A stretch of 64,000 nucleotides of DNA from [Clostridium] fimetarium (lineage in GTDB: Bacteria > Bacillota > Clostridia > Lachnospirales > Lachnospiraceae): the NCBI RefSeq assembly GCF_900111235.1, contig NZ_FOJI01000003.1, positions 248,001 to 312,000 of the forward strand. Reading direction: 5' to 3'. The notes under the pieces were generated by a model that was given only the letters and a program-made list of their open reading frames with translations, was not told the origin of the DNA and searched no databases. This document shows positions 49,752 through 57,724 of this stretch, piece by piece (position 1 is the stretch's first letter; each line of letters starts with the position of its first letter). A program made the position numbers and the translations under genes.

Positions 49752-51398
49752 TTAAATATGAAGTTGCTTACAAATATCTGCTGCTGTTCTTCTTGATATT
49801 GTCTGGCAATTTCTAATTGTCTCAAATGATATATCTAACTTCTGATTTCCTTTTCTACTTCGATACCCGTTCATGACAATCTCCATAAATTCTCTGCCCG
49901 TGATGAGATTCTGCGGCAGAAACCGGTTGTCCTTGATCATATCTTCTGGAATAAGCCCATTTTGATAAGCACATTCCACAGTACCTGCATACAATTCATG
50001 ACCTACTATATCGACAAATGCATCATTATAAACATTGGTAGGGAAAAAATGCATCGCAGTAATAGCAAGCTCCAATGCTCCCACTCTCGTCAGATTATCA
50101 TCTGGATTATCCAAATTCTCAAAGAGTTTCTCTGCATTTGGATCTTCAATAAAATCCCAATCAATTGGTGGAACAATTTCAGGTAAAACTTTAGGGGGAT
50201 TCCATTGGAATCTGCTCACTTTATGGTCTTCTTGAATTGCTCCGTTTTTTAGGAGTTCATCATAAACGTAAGCGGCAAATAAAAATGCACCATAATCATT
50301 ACTGTGGGTATAGTCCGAAGGAAAATAATATGACTTTACTTTATCCCTTCCAAGTTGTGTTACCAATTCTTTGCTTTTATGATGTAGGTTAACCAGCGGT
50401 ATTTGAAACTCTTCTGATATTTTTTTGCATTCTAGTGCATAACCATATAAAAGATCATTATATGTATCATCATTTCCTTTCCAGGTGTTTCTGGCTAATG
50501 GTGTGACAAGAACAGGCTGAGCGCCCTTTTCCTGAATCTCCTTTATGTAACGGACCAGATTTTCTCTGTATCCTCCATCTGCCATAAGATGAGCTAATTT
50601 TTGATCATTGTGTCCAAATTGAAACAAACAGATATCGCCTTCCTTGATCCGGTCTAACATGATTTTGTAATGACCTTCGCTTCTAAAGCTCTGCGTTGTT
50701 AGTCCTGAATGTGCGTGATTTGATACTGCAAATGATGTTTCTAAATAATATGGTAACATCTGTCCCCATCCACTGTAGCTGTGATAAGGATAATATGGAT
50801 AATCTGCGCTTTGATCACAAATTGTTGAGTCTCCCGCAATATACATTGTCCTGCATTTTACAGCCTCAATTTCAATATGCTGCAGATGCACTTCCTCTCC
50901 TATCACGGTTATATCTAATGTAGAATCTTTCATTTCATTAGAATACCCTCTTGGAATGATGGGACAGATATTGGTAACAAATGTTTTCTCAAAGCAATGT
51001 CCTGCTTGAATTGTTCCAATATACGCTAACCTTCTACGCCCGAGAAATACGTAAACCTCTTTTACTTCTTTTACAGCATATAATGTGATTTTAACCTGAT
51101 AATTACCTTCTTCAGGGATTTGCGTGATAAAAGTCAATGGAATCTGGTCTGAACAATTTCCATCAATATAGCAGCCGTATTCATCTGCCTTAATTTCAGT
51201 GATATCGCTTTCACGGTACCAGTAAACAACATCAAAGCCACTGTTTAGTTCCGATATCTGTAAGCTATTTTGTTTTCTTCTGTTCTTCTCAGTCAAAAAT
51301 CCAAAGTTAATCTTTAGCTCACTGTTTGTCATATCATATAGCATATTAGCTGGTACCCTAACGCCATCTTTTTTCTGTAAACAAAAATCATATTTCAT
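49752..51398 (-). CDS. CE12 rhamnogalacturonan acetylesterase with C-terminal SLH-like region
   Basis: A 548-residue esterase. A beta-rich N-terminal domain (about 1-180) precedes the SGNH domain of the CE12/RhgT type (about 183-390): MYIAGDSTICD with Ser191, the oxyanion motif FGHNDQ (261-266), and SDYTHSNDYGA with D362 and H365. Residues about 430-548 look like S-layer homology repeats: LTRVGALELAITAM, FVDIVGHELYAGTVECAYQNGLI, then LPQNLITGREFMEIVMNGY. It would remove acetyl groups from rhamnogalacturonan. There is no signal peptide or hydrophobic N-terminus, which is odd for a protein with SLH-like repeats. AAAGGGG precedes ATG 51398. It lies between GH105 and GH112. Confidence 0.85.
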   Translation of the reverse strand: MKYDFCLQKKDGVRVPANMLYDMTNSELKINFGFLTEKNRRKQNSLQISELNSGFDVVYWYRESDITEIKADEYGCYIDGNCSDQIPLTFITQIPEEGNYQVKITLYAVKEVKEVYVFLGRRRLAYIGTIQAGHCFEKTFVTNICPIIPRGYSNEMKDSTLDITVIGEEVHLQHIEIEAVKCRTMYIAGDSTICDQSADYPYYPYHSYSGWGQMLPYYLETSFAVSNHAHSGLTTQSFRSEGHYKIMLDRIKEGDICLFQFGHNDQKLAHLMADGGYRENLVRYIKEIQEKGAQPVLVTPLARNTWKGNDDTYNDLLYGYALECKKISEEFQIPLVNLHHKSKELVTQLGRDKVKSYYFPSDYTHSNDYGAFLFAAYVYDELLKNGAIQEDHKVSRFQWNPPKVLPEIVPPIDWDFIEDPNAEKLFENLDNPDDNLTRVGALELAITAMHFFPTNVYNDAFVDIVGHELYAGTVECAYQNGLIPEDMIKDNRFLPQNLITGREFMEIVMNGYRSRKGNQKLDISFETIRNCQTISRRTAADICKQLHI

Positions 51399-51470
51399 TT
51401 GAGCCCCTTTCTATCTATGCAATCTTTGTGTGAAAATGCTTTTCATTCACACTTTTCAATCATCTATTAT

Positions 51471-52520
51471 CTATAGGGCACTGTCGCTTCTCATATTTTC
51501 GTAATCTAACAGCCCGGCAAAAAAAGCAAGTGCCAACCCCTGTCCCCATCCCTGGATCCAGTCTTTCGAAATATTACGATATCCGTCTCTATCCCTCATA
51601 ACTGCAGTTCCTCCTGATACATCCAGAACGCGGCCATCTTCACTAACATACTTGTTTATGTCTTTTATGAATTTGTTTATATACTTTAAATGCAGTGGAT
51701 TTCCCTTGTTGAGCATTGCTGCTGCAATACCACAGCTGGCTGATATTTCTTCATATGACTCTTCATCATCTAATATCGTTCTCCAAAGTCCATTCTCAGT
51801 CTGCAACGTTTTCAGTACTGCAAGCTGTTCACTTAAAGATCCTACAATATCCATAAACTTTGGATACAAGTAACACTGTGGTAAAATTTTTCCTACTCTA
51901 GACATTGTATATGCTGCCCATGCATTTGCACGGCCCCAGTAGAATCCAGACAAATTATCACCTGTAATATTATTATAACCGTGATACCACAATCCAGTTT
52001 TTGGATTCTGCAAATACTTGATGTGCCAGTAATACTGGTTCAGTGCATCACCAATAATCTCTTCATCCTTTAGCTTCACACCAACACGGAGTAGAAAATA
52101 GGCTGCCATGAACAAAGTATCTGCCCACGCCTGCTGGGGGAAATCATCGTTCGCTGACACTGTATGCTGCAATACCGAGTCTCCAAAACGTAGCGCTTTG
52201 TGCCTGATAAAGTCGATCTTGCTCATGACTATATCCCAGTATTTTTCATCACCAGTTGCCTCATATAGCGTAATTAGACAATGTCCCATGGCACAGGTAT
52301 TTACAGACCATTCAGGTAAACCAAGTTCTATATATTCATCTATTCTTTCTTTCAACAGATTAAGATATTTCTCATTTTTCGTCACTTCATATGCCTTGCT
52401 GATTCCATAATAGGCAACACCACAGGACCAATCCCATGTCAGATCCATTTTCATTGTTCTTGTGACAATCCTATCTACAATCTCTTCAATCTCTTGTTTA
52501 TCAAACTCTAAATTATACAT
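51471..52520 (-). CDS. GH105 unsaturated rhamnogalacturonyl hydrolase (YteR/YesR-like)
   Basis: A 349-residue (alpha/alpha)6-barrel enzyme of family GH105. It removes the unsaturated galacturonate left at the non-reducing end by rhamnogalacturonan lyases. Motifs: TWDWSCGVAYYGI near the N-terminus, QQAWADTLFMAAYFLLR with the catalytic D134, YHGYN, and FYWGRANAWAAYT. Length matches Bacillus YteR (373) and YesR (344). No signal peptide. AGAGG precedes ATG 52520. It is the first enzyme gene after the binding protein, from which a G/C-rich terminator-like hairpin separates it. Confidence 0.9.
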   Translation of the reverse strand: MYNLEFDKQEIEEIVDRIVTRTMKMDLTWDWSCGVAYYGISKAYEVTKNEKYLNLLKERIDEYIELGLPEWSVNTCAMGHCLITLYEATGDEKYWDIVMSKIDFIRHKALRFGDSVLQHTVSANDDFPQQAWADTLFMAAYFLLRVGVKLKDEEIIGDALNQYYWHIKYLQNPKTGLWYHGYNNITGDNLSGFYWGRANAWAAYTMSRVGKILPQCYLYPKFMDIVGSLSEQLAVLKTLQTENGLWRTILDDEESYEEISASCGIAAAMLNKGNPLHLKYINKFIKDINKYVSEDGRVLDVSGGTAVMRDRDGYRNISKDWIQGWGQGLALAFFAGLLDYENMRSDSAL

Positions 52521-52545
52521 ATGCACCTCTATGTCTTTCTTCTAT

Positions 52546-52578
52546 AAAAGGGGGGGCCACAGTTGTAGCAGCCCCCCC
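52546..52578 (-). terminator. G/C-rich terminator or attenuator after the binding-protein gene
   Basis: On the minus strand GGGGGGGC (52578-52571) pairs with GCCCCCCC (52557-52550) around a 13-base loop and is followed by TTTT. It sits 14 bases after the binding-protein stop and before the GH105 gene, so only part of the transcripts should reach the enzyme genes. Confidence 0.8.
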
Positions 52579-52591
52579 ACATTTTAACTTA

Positions 52592-54223
52592 TTACTTTGC
52601 AATAATATATGAACCCTCGTCGATCAGCTTTTGCTTTTCGTCTAAGATTTCTTGATATCCACCGTCCAGATATTCTTTGCTGTACTTTATGTACTTTGCC
52701 TCGAATTGATCTGCTGGACATGTAACAAGATCCACATAAAACTCTTTCCACATTGATTTCAAATCTGGTGAGTATTCAGCTACTGATGCAACTGTCTTTG
52801 TGAAAATAGGAGTAATTACACCCAATGGCATATATTTGTCAGCATACTTATTAGCATCTGAAATAAGATATTCATAACCTGTTGGTGCCAATACCTTTAA
52901 GTTTGCTTTGTATGTCTTTTCTACTGTTTCATAATGAGCAACTTCTTGAACCAAACACCAGTAATCTTTGTTGTTATTCTTTGAAAGAGCAGATTCTCCT
53001 TTATATCCTGCAATAGGAGTTGCAATTCCATCAACCATTGTATAATTCTGGCCTTCAACACCATTCTGTAAATAGAATAGGTTATCTGGCTGATCCATCC
53101 AGTTAAGTAACATGAAAATTGCCGCACGTTGCTCATCAGTTGTTTTAGAATTGATACCCATAATCATACCGTAAGATGGATTTTGATAAAATGCAGCTTT
53201 TCCATCTGCAGCCATAGCACCACCGTCCATAGTAGCAACCTTTGCAGTAGGGTTGTTAGCTAACAAAGAAGAGATGATATCTGTTGAGCTAGTGAGGTAT
53301 GCGCCATAAATACCAGACTTACCTGATACGAAATCAGCCTTTGTATCTGTATCTTTTTCATTTAAGTAGAATTCTGTGTCGATTAAACCTGCATTGTATT
53401 CAAAATTTTGTTCTTTTAAGTAATCCTTAGATGCTTGCCATGTTAATGGAGCAACATTCAAATCAAGGTAAAGTGCCTTATCCTTGTCTGTTATGTTAGC
53501 AGGAAGAGTTCCGTACATATAGTTGAAGCCTGTTTGAAGTAAGAAACCACCGCCATTTCCAAGTCCTGCTGCCTTCCATGCTGCCAATACCTTATCAAGT
53601 TCAGCACGTGTCGTAGGCATTTTCATATTAACCTTGTCCAACCAATCCTGACGCATCAACTGAACATAGTTATAATAGATTGGTGTACGTTCTCCAAATG
53701 TGAATGCATTCTTGCCATCCAACTTGCCGTAAGTTGCAATTGTATCTTTCAGTGTTGCATAATAGTCTGGTGCATAATTAGCAATCTCATTCAAATCAAG
53801 ATCTTGTATAGCGCCTTCGCTATAATAGTTAACAGCTTGAGGCATATCATAATGAAAAATGATATCAGGTGCAGTACCTGCTGCGATCATCTGCATGTTA
53901 TCTGCAACTTCAGTTGTACGGCCGATAGCAACATATTGTACCTTTACATTGTACTTATCACCGAACTGTTTTTGTATCCATTGTGTATAGTAGTTGTTTG
54001 TAACATCCCATCCTTCAAATGCGCGATCATAAACAGGGATCTTAATTGTAACTTGTTCTGCAAAGCCCTTTGAGAAGTCTTTATATGCTCCATTTACATA
54101 GTTACCACTGGCGCCTGGTTCAGTAGTATTTGTAGTCTTGCTTCCACAGCCGACAACGGTCATGGCAGTCATCATTGTTGCCAGCACAATTGATAGTGCC
54201 CTTTTAGTAATTCCTTTTCTCAT
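52592..54223 (-). CDS. ABC transporter substrate-binding lipoprotein, LplA type
   Basis: A 543-residue exported lipoprotein. The signal peptide has KKRAL-like basic start (RKGITKRAL), hydrophobic core and lipobox VVGC with Cys26; a short Thr/Gly linker follows. The mature protein belongs to the long LplA-type extracellular binding proteins of about 500-550 residues that serve plant oligosaccharide importers in Firmicutes. AGGAGG precedes ATG 54223. It is the third gene after the two permeases and would bind rhamnogalacturonan-derived oligosaccharides on the cell surface. Ligand inferred from the neighbouring pectin enzymes. Confidence 0.9.
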   Translation of the reverse strand: MRKGITKRALSIVLATMMTAMTVVGCGSKTTNTTEPGASGNYVNGAYKDFSKGFAEQVTIKIPVYDRAFEGWDVTNNYYTQWIQKQFGDKYNVKVQYVAIGRTTEVADNMQMIAAGTAPDIIFHYDMPQAVNYYSEGAIQDLDLNEIANYAPDYYATLKDTIATYGKLDGKNAFTFGERTPIYYNYVQLMRQDWLDKVNMKMPTTRAELDKVLAAWKAAGLGNGGGFLLQTGFNYMYGTLPANITDKDKALYLDLNVAPLTWQASKDYLKEQNFEYNAGLIDTEFYLNEKDTDTKADFVSGKSGIYGAYLTSSTDIISSLLANNPTAKVATMDGGAMAADGKAAFYQNPSYGMIMGINSKTTDEQRAAIFMLLNWMDQPDNLFYLQNGVEGQNYTMVDGIATPIAGYKGESALSKNNNKDYWCLVQEVAHYETVEKTYKANLKVLAPTGYEYLISDANKYADKYMPLGVITPIFTKTVASVAEYSPDLKSMWKEFYVDLVTCPADQFEAKYIKYSKEYLDGGYQEILDEKQKLIDEGSYIIAK

Positions 54224-54299
54224 AAAATAAATCCTCCTTTAATATATGTAATTAATTAGAATATAACTACCCTAGTAATTGCAGATTCTACGTTCTGCA

Positions 54300-55193
54300 T
54301 CAACCTTTTACTGCACCAACCATAGTTCCCTGTACAAAATACTTCTGTACGAATGGGTAAACAATTACAATAGGTACTGTCGCAAATATAATACATGCGG
54401 CTTTCAGTACTTCAGGATTGGTAAGTACACCAACATTTCCTCCCTCAGCCTGGAAGGATTCCTGTGAAGAAACAACCAAATAATATAATTTCAACTGCAA
54501 AGGTCTTAAATCAACACGTTGCTTGATATAAAACAGTGCATCCTGATATGCATTCCAACGTCCCACTGCATAGAATAATGCTATAGTTGCGATTATTGGC
54601 TTGGAAAGTGGAACGACAATCCGAGTCAGTATTTTAAAATGTCCAGCTCCATCTACAACTGCTGCCTCTACTAGGCTTTCCGGAATGCTTGCACTAAAAT
54701 TATTTTTCATAATCAACAGATTAAATGGTGCAAAACACAGTGGAAGAACCAGACTCCATATTGTATCCAACATATGTAAGTTTTGTATTAACAAATAATC
54801 TGGAATCATACCTGCTGCAAAATACATAGTGAACAAAATCAAAAATGTCATCAACTTTGCGCCTTTTAGTTCTTTTCTGCTTAATGCATATGCTGCTGAA
54901 ATCGTCAGAAACATTCCAATCACAGTAAATAAAACAGTAATCAAGATTGTGACTAACAAAGATCTAATTATAGAGCTATCCGCAAAAATCTTTTGATAAG
55001 CTGTTAAATTAAAGCCTTTTGGTAAGAGGACTACTTTGTTTGCAACTACATATGCCTCATCACTAATTGAAACTGCAAATACATGAACAAATGGAAACAG
55101 ACATGTTAACGAAACTAAAATTATAATTAGCCAGAAAAAAGCATCCACTATCTTTCCTATGATTCTACTTGATTTTATTTTTTTTGTTTTCAC
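54300..55193 (-). CDS. ABC transporter permease, LplC type
   Basis: A 297-residue permease with six membrane segments. The EAA loop reads ESLVEAAVVDGAGHFKILTRIVVP, and the C-terminus ends FVQGTMVGAVKG as in LplC/YtcP. The start codon is GTG 55193 with GGAGGG upstream. It pairs with the LplB-type subunit encoded 12 bases upstream. No ATP-binding subunit is encoded in the locus. Confidence 0.92.
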   Translation of the reverse strand: MKTKKIKSSRIIGKIVDAFFWLIIILVSLTCLFPFVHVFAVSISDEAYVVANKVVLLPKGFNLTAYQKIFADSSIIRSLLVTILITVLFTVIGMFLTISAAYALSRKELKGAKLMTFLILFTMYFAAGMIPDYLLIQNLHMLDTIWSLVLPLCFAPFNLLIMKNNFSASIPESLVEAAVVDGAGHFKILTRIVVPLSKPIIATIALFYAVGRWNAYQDALFYIKQRVDLRPLQLKLYYLVVSSQESFQAEGGNVGVLTNPEVLKAACIIFATVPIVIVYPFVQKYFVQGTMVGAVKG

Positions 55194-55204
55194 TTTTTTC
55201 CCTC

Positions 55205-56155
55205 CTACAGAAGTCCTTCTTCTCCAATTTTTTTAGCTATCCTATCTGCTACAACAACAAGAATCAATCCAATAACGGACTGGAATAATCCAAGTGCAGT
55301 TGCTTCGCTGAACTTACCACTCTCAATACCCCAACGATAAACAAGTACAGGAATTGTTGTTACATATTCCATTGCTTTTGCATTGGATAAAGCCATAATT
55401 CGTTCGAAGGAACCCTGCATCATTTTGCCCAGATTCATAATCAAAAGAATTATGATTGTGCTTCGAATGCATGGAAGAGTAACATGTAAGCAGCTCTGCC
55501 ACCGGTTTGCGCCGTCAATCTTTGCAGCCTCATATAATTCAGGGCTTACATTCGTGATAGATGCAAGATAAATGATCGTGCCCCATCCCATTGTCTGCCA
55601 AACGCCAATCAGTACATATGTAATCAACCACCAGGTGTTTTCCTGTAGAAATGGAATCGGACTTGAACCCATATTAGCAATCAGTGTATTTATAACACCA
55701 TTGCTTAAACTAAATAACTGATATCCAAGAGCTCCAATGATTACCCAAGAAAGGAAATGTGGGAGATACATTAATGTTTGCGTAATTTTTTTGAACCACT
55801 TGCAACGTATTTCATTCAAAATCAATGCCAGGATAATTGGCATTGGGAAACCAAATATCAAGTCTAAAACATTGAGTAGCAACGTATTTCTAACTGCGGG
55901 CAAAAAATCTCTTTTTGCAAAGATTTTTTGAAAAACTTCTAATCCCACCCATTCGCTGCCGCCAAAGCCTTTCGCAACTTTGTAATCTTGAAAAGCAATC
56001 GTCAGTCCATAGTAAGGTATAAACTTAAAAATAATTATAAATAATATTGGAAGAAACATTAGTGCATATAATTGCCATGTCATTTTTAGATATAGTTTTG
56101 TGCTACCTTTGCGCTTTACTTTAGCATATTTTTCTATATTGTTTTTCTTTTTCAA
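55205..56155 (-). CDS. ABC transporter permease, LplB type
   Basis: A 316-residue permease of the LplB/YteP group, with a basic N-terminal tail and six membrane segments starting WQLYALMFLPILFIIIF. The EAA loop is ELYEAAKIDGANRWQSCLHVTLP. It is the first gene of the pectin-locus operon. The apparent start is TTG 56155, with AGGAGG about 11 bases upstream, a rather long spacing, so the exact start is less certain than the gene. It diverges from the AraC regulator at 56335. Confidence 0.92.
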   Translation of the reverse strand: MKKKNNIEKYAKVKRKGSTKLYLKMTWQLYALMFLPILFIIIFKFIPYYGLTIAFQDYKVAKGFGGSEWVGLEVFQKIFAKRDFLPAVRNTLLLNVLDLIFGFPMPIILALILNEIRCKWFKKITQTLMYLPHFLSWVIIGALGYQLFSLSNGVINTLIANMGSSPIPFLQENTWWLITYVLIGVWQTMGWGTIIYLASITNVSPELYEAAKIDGANRWQSCLHVTLPCIRSTIIILLIMNLGKMMQGSFERIMALSNAKAMEYVTTIPVLVYRWGIESGKFSEATALGLFQSVIGLILVVVADRIAKKIGEEGLL

Positions 56156-56202
56156 CTTTATCTTAGCCTCCTTGTATAGTTTTTCAGATATTTTATATTT
56201 TT

Positions 56203-56237
56203 ATTATACATTTTAGCTAGTTTAATATCTTGTCATA
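56203..56237 (-). promoter_or_regulatory. Probable activator-dependent promoter of the pectin operon
   Basis: On the minus strand TATAAT (56208-56203) has no good -35 at 17 bases (AAGATA). A half-site of a 9-base inverted repeat overlaps that position, which fits control by the divergent AraC regulator. Confidence 0.45.
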
Positions 56238-56299
56238 CGAAATCGATTTCTATGCATTTTTGTCCATTTATCCGAATTTCAATTGCAATTTATGACAAG
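56229..56299. promoter_or_regulatory. Inverted-repeat operator candidate in the divergent pectin control region
   Basis: CTTGTCATA (56229-56237) and TATGACAAG (56291-56299) are a perfect inverted repeat with a 53-base spacer. One arm overlaps the -35 region of the operon, and the other lies between the -35 and -10 boxes of the AraC promoter. A separate perfect palindrome GAAATCGATTTC lies between them at 56239-56250. Confidence 0.55.
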
Positions 56300-56311
56300 C
56301 AATTCTATAAT
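56283..56311 (+). promoter_or_regulatory. Promoter of the AraC gene at 56335
   Basis: TTGCAA (56283-56288) and TATAAT (56306-56311) are exactly 17 bases apart, a good vegetative promoter. The start codon is only about 24 bases downstream, so the leader is very short. Confidence 0.72.
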
Positions 56312-56334
56312 GAATTTATCAGTAACGAAAGGTC

Positions 56335-57291
56335 GTGAGAATTTTGTCAAAAGCCAAAAAAAAGATCATTGAATTCCGTAATTATAGTTTGCAAACGAAT
56401 TTTCCAATCTTACTCTTATCTGGAGATGAATGGCATATTTCTGATATTCCATCCACCAGACTGCATTTCCATAACTGCCTAGAAATCGGTCTGTGCGAAG
56501 AGGGTAGTGGTTCCCTTGAATTTATGAATAAAGTGCTACCATTTCATACAGGTGATATCACGTTGATTGCTAGCGATGTTATTCATACCACCTATTCCAC
56601 TCCTGGAACCTCCAGCAAATGGAGCTATATTTTTATTGATGTTGAGGAATTTTTCCATCCTTACTTTTCTTTAGATATACTATCTCAAAACGACATGATT
56701 CAAAAGATAATCTACTCTTACAGTTCTATATTTTCAAAGGACAAATATCCCGAGATATATAATATAGTCATACATATAATTCACACACTTAAAAATAAAG
56801 ACTTGAATTACAAATATGCGATATTTGGAACACTGATGGCATTTCTGGTTGATGTCATGAACATATATATTAACCCTGATGATCCTGAACTCTTTATTAT
56901 ACAGACTTCTGGCGATTCTCTAGCTATTACACCTGCTCTGGATCACATTCGTAAAAGTTATATGTTGGATTTTTCAATGGACTCCCTTGCGCAGATGTGT
57001 GGTTTGAGTTCTACACATTTTCGCCGCACTTTCACCACTGTTATGAATACTAGTCCTTTGGACTATCTAATTAAGATCAGGATTGAGAAGGCATCTTTGT
57101 TTCTTCAGACAACTGACATGCCAATTCTAAGTATATCAGAAGAGGTTGGGTTTCATTCCTTGTCCAGTTTTAATCGTCATTTTAGCAGTATTGTGGGCGA
57201 AACACCACGAGACTGGCGCAAAAAGATGTCATTTGCGCATAATCTTTCCATATTCCAAAATACAGGCTGGATGACTCCGCCCAAAGTATGA
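56335..57291 (+). CDS. AraC family regulator of the pectin locus
   Basis: A 318-residue regulator. The N-terminal cupin-like region includes LHFHNCLEIGLCEEGSG and the ligand-binding HTGDITLIASDVIH stretch (about 45-105). The HTH pair is at about 205-305 (LAQMCGLSSTHFRRTFTTVM and ISEEVGFHSLSSFNRHFSSIVG). The start is given as GTG 56335; GAAAGG is only two bases before it, so TTG 56344, three codons further on, is an equally possible start. It diverges from the transporter-first pectin operon and is its likely activator. Confidence 0.87.
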   Translation: MRILSKAKKKIIEFRNYSLQTNFPILLLSGDEWHISDIPSTRLHFHNCLEIGLCEEGSGSLEFMNKVLPFHTGDITLIASDVIHTTYSTPGTSSKWSYIFIDVEEFFHPYFSLDILSQNDMIQKIIYSYSSIFSKDKYPEIYNIVIHIIHTLKNKDLNYKYAIFGTLMAFLVDVMNIYINPDDPELFIIQTSGDSLAITPALDHIRKSYMLDFSMDSLAQMCGLSSTHFRRTFTTVMNTSPLDYLIKIRIEKASLFLQTTDMPILSISEEVGFHSLSSFNRHFSSIVGETPRDWRKKMSFAHNLSIFQNTGWMTPPKV

Positions 57292-57343
57292 TGCGCAAGT
57301 AAAAGAATGGATGACTCAATGAATCAATAATATCAAGTGTAAC

Positions 57344-57425
57344 CAAAATGCAGTAACTATATGCGCCTGATCAGACCAGATACTCTGGCTGTATCACAAC
57401 AAACTCATACAGTTACTGCATTTTG
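57344..57425. repeat. Long imperfect hairpin between convergent genes
   Basis: CAAAATGCAGTAACT (57344-57358) and AGTTACTGCATTTTG (57411-57425) are perfect inverted repeats. Pairing continues inward for four more base pairs after one mismatch. The interior forms a second stem (TGATCAG...CTGTATCA and CCAGA-TAC-TCTGG). The whole 82 bases can fold into one rod. It could be a bidirectional terminator, a small RNA or a miniature mobile element remnant. Confidence 0.65.
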
Positions 57426-57463
57426 ATTGCTATCTTTTAATATCTATCTCATCTTTGGCTCTC

Positions 57464-57724
57464 CTACCACTTGTGATAGGGGCATTTATGTTTTTTTACT
57501 GCTGCTCTCACTTCCACAAAACAGCCGCAAGCCTGGCAGGTTGCCAACGAAAGCCACTCACACATTCTACAGCTTTCAAGCCTTTCCTGGAAAATATTTT
57601 CTGGCGTCTTCTCTGCTTTCGGTAGTTCACAGATATAACGATATACGATTTCCTTTTCTTTTCCTGCCTCTGCATCAATCAGTAGGCATTTTCGACATTC
57701 TCTCTGTGAAGTATTTTGTTCCAC
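57464..57724 (-). CDS. Small Cys-rich protein, DUF6171-like
   Basis: An 86-residue protein with nine cysteines, arranged CRKC near the start, CRMC, CQACGC in the middle and KCPYHKW at the end, suggesting a bound metal. I believe it matches the DUF6171 family of small proteins common in Lachnospiraceae, but the role is unknown. Its GTG start (57724) overlaps the GH51 stop codon by one base (TAGTG), and GAGG lies ten bases upstream inside the GH51 gene, so it is translationally coupled to the arabinofuranosidase. Confidence 0.72.
   Translation of the reverse strand: MEQNTSQRECRKCLLIDAEAGKEKEIVYRYICELPKAEKTPENIFQERLESCRMCEWLSLATCQACGCFVEVRAAVKKHKCPYHKW

Noticed and set aside
51427-51455. Imperfect hairpin GTGTGA...TCACAC between CE12 and GH105
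   Set aside because: The stem has a two-base bulge and the T run is on the wrong strand for the operon.
53804-54073. Plus-strand 89-codon frame inside the binding-protein gene
   Set aside because: It is antisense to a clear lipoprotein gene and has no ribosome binding site or recognisable domain.
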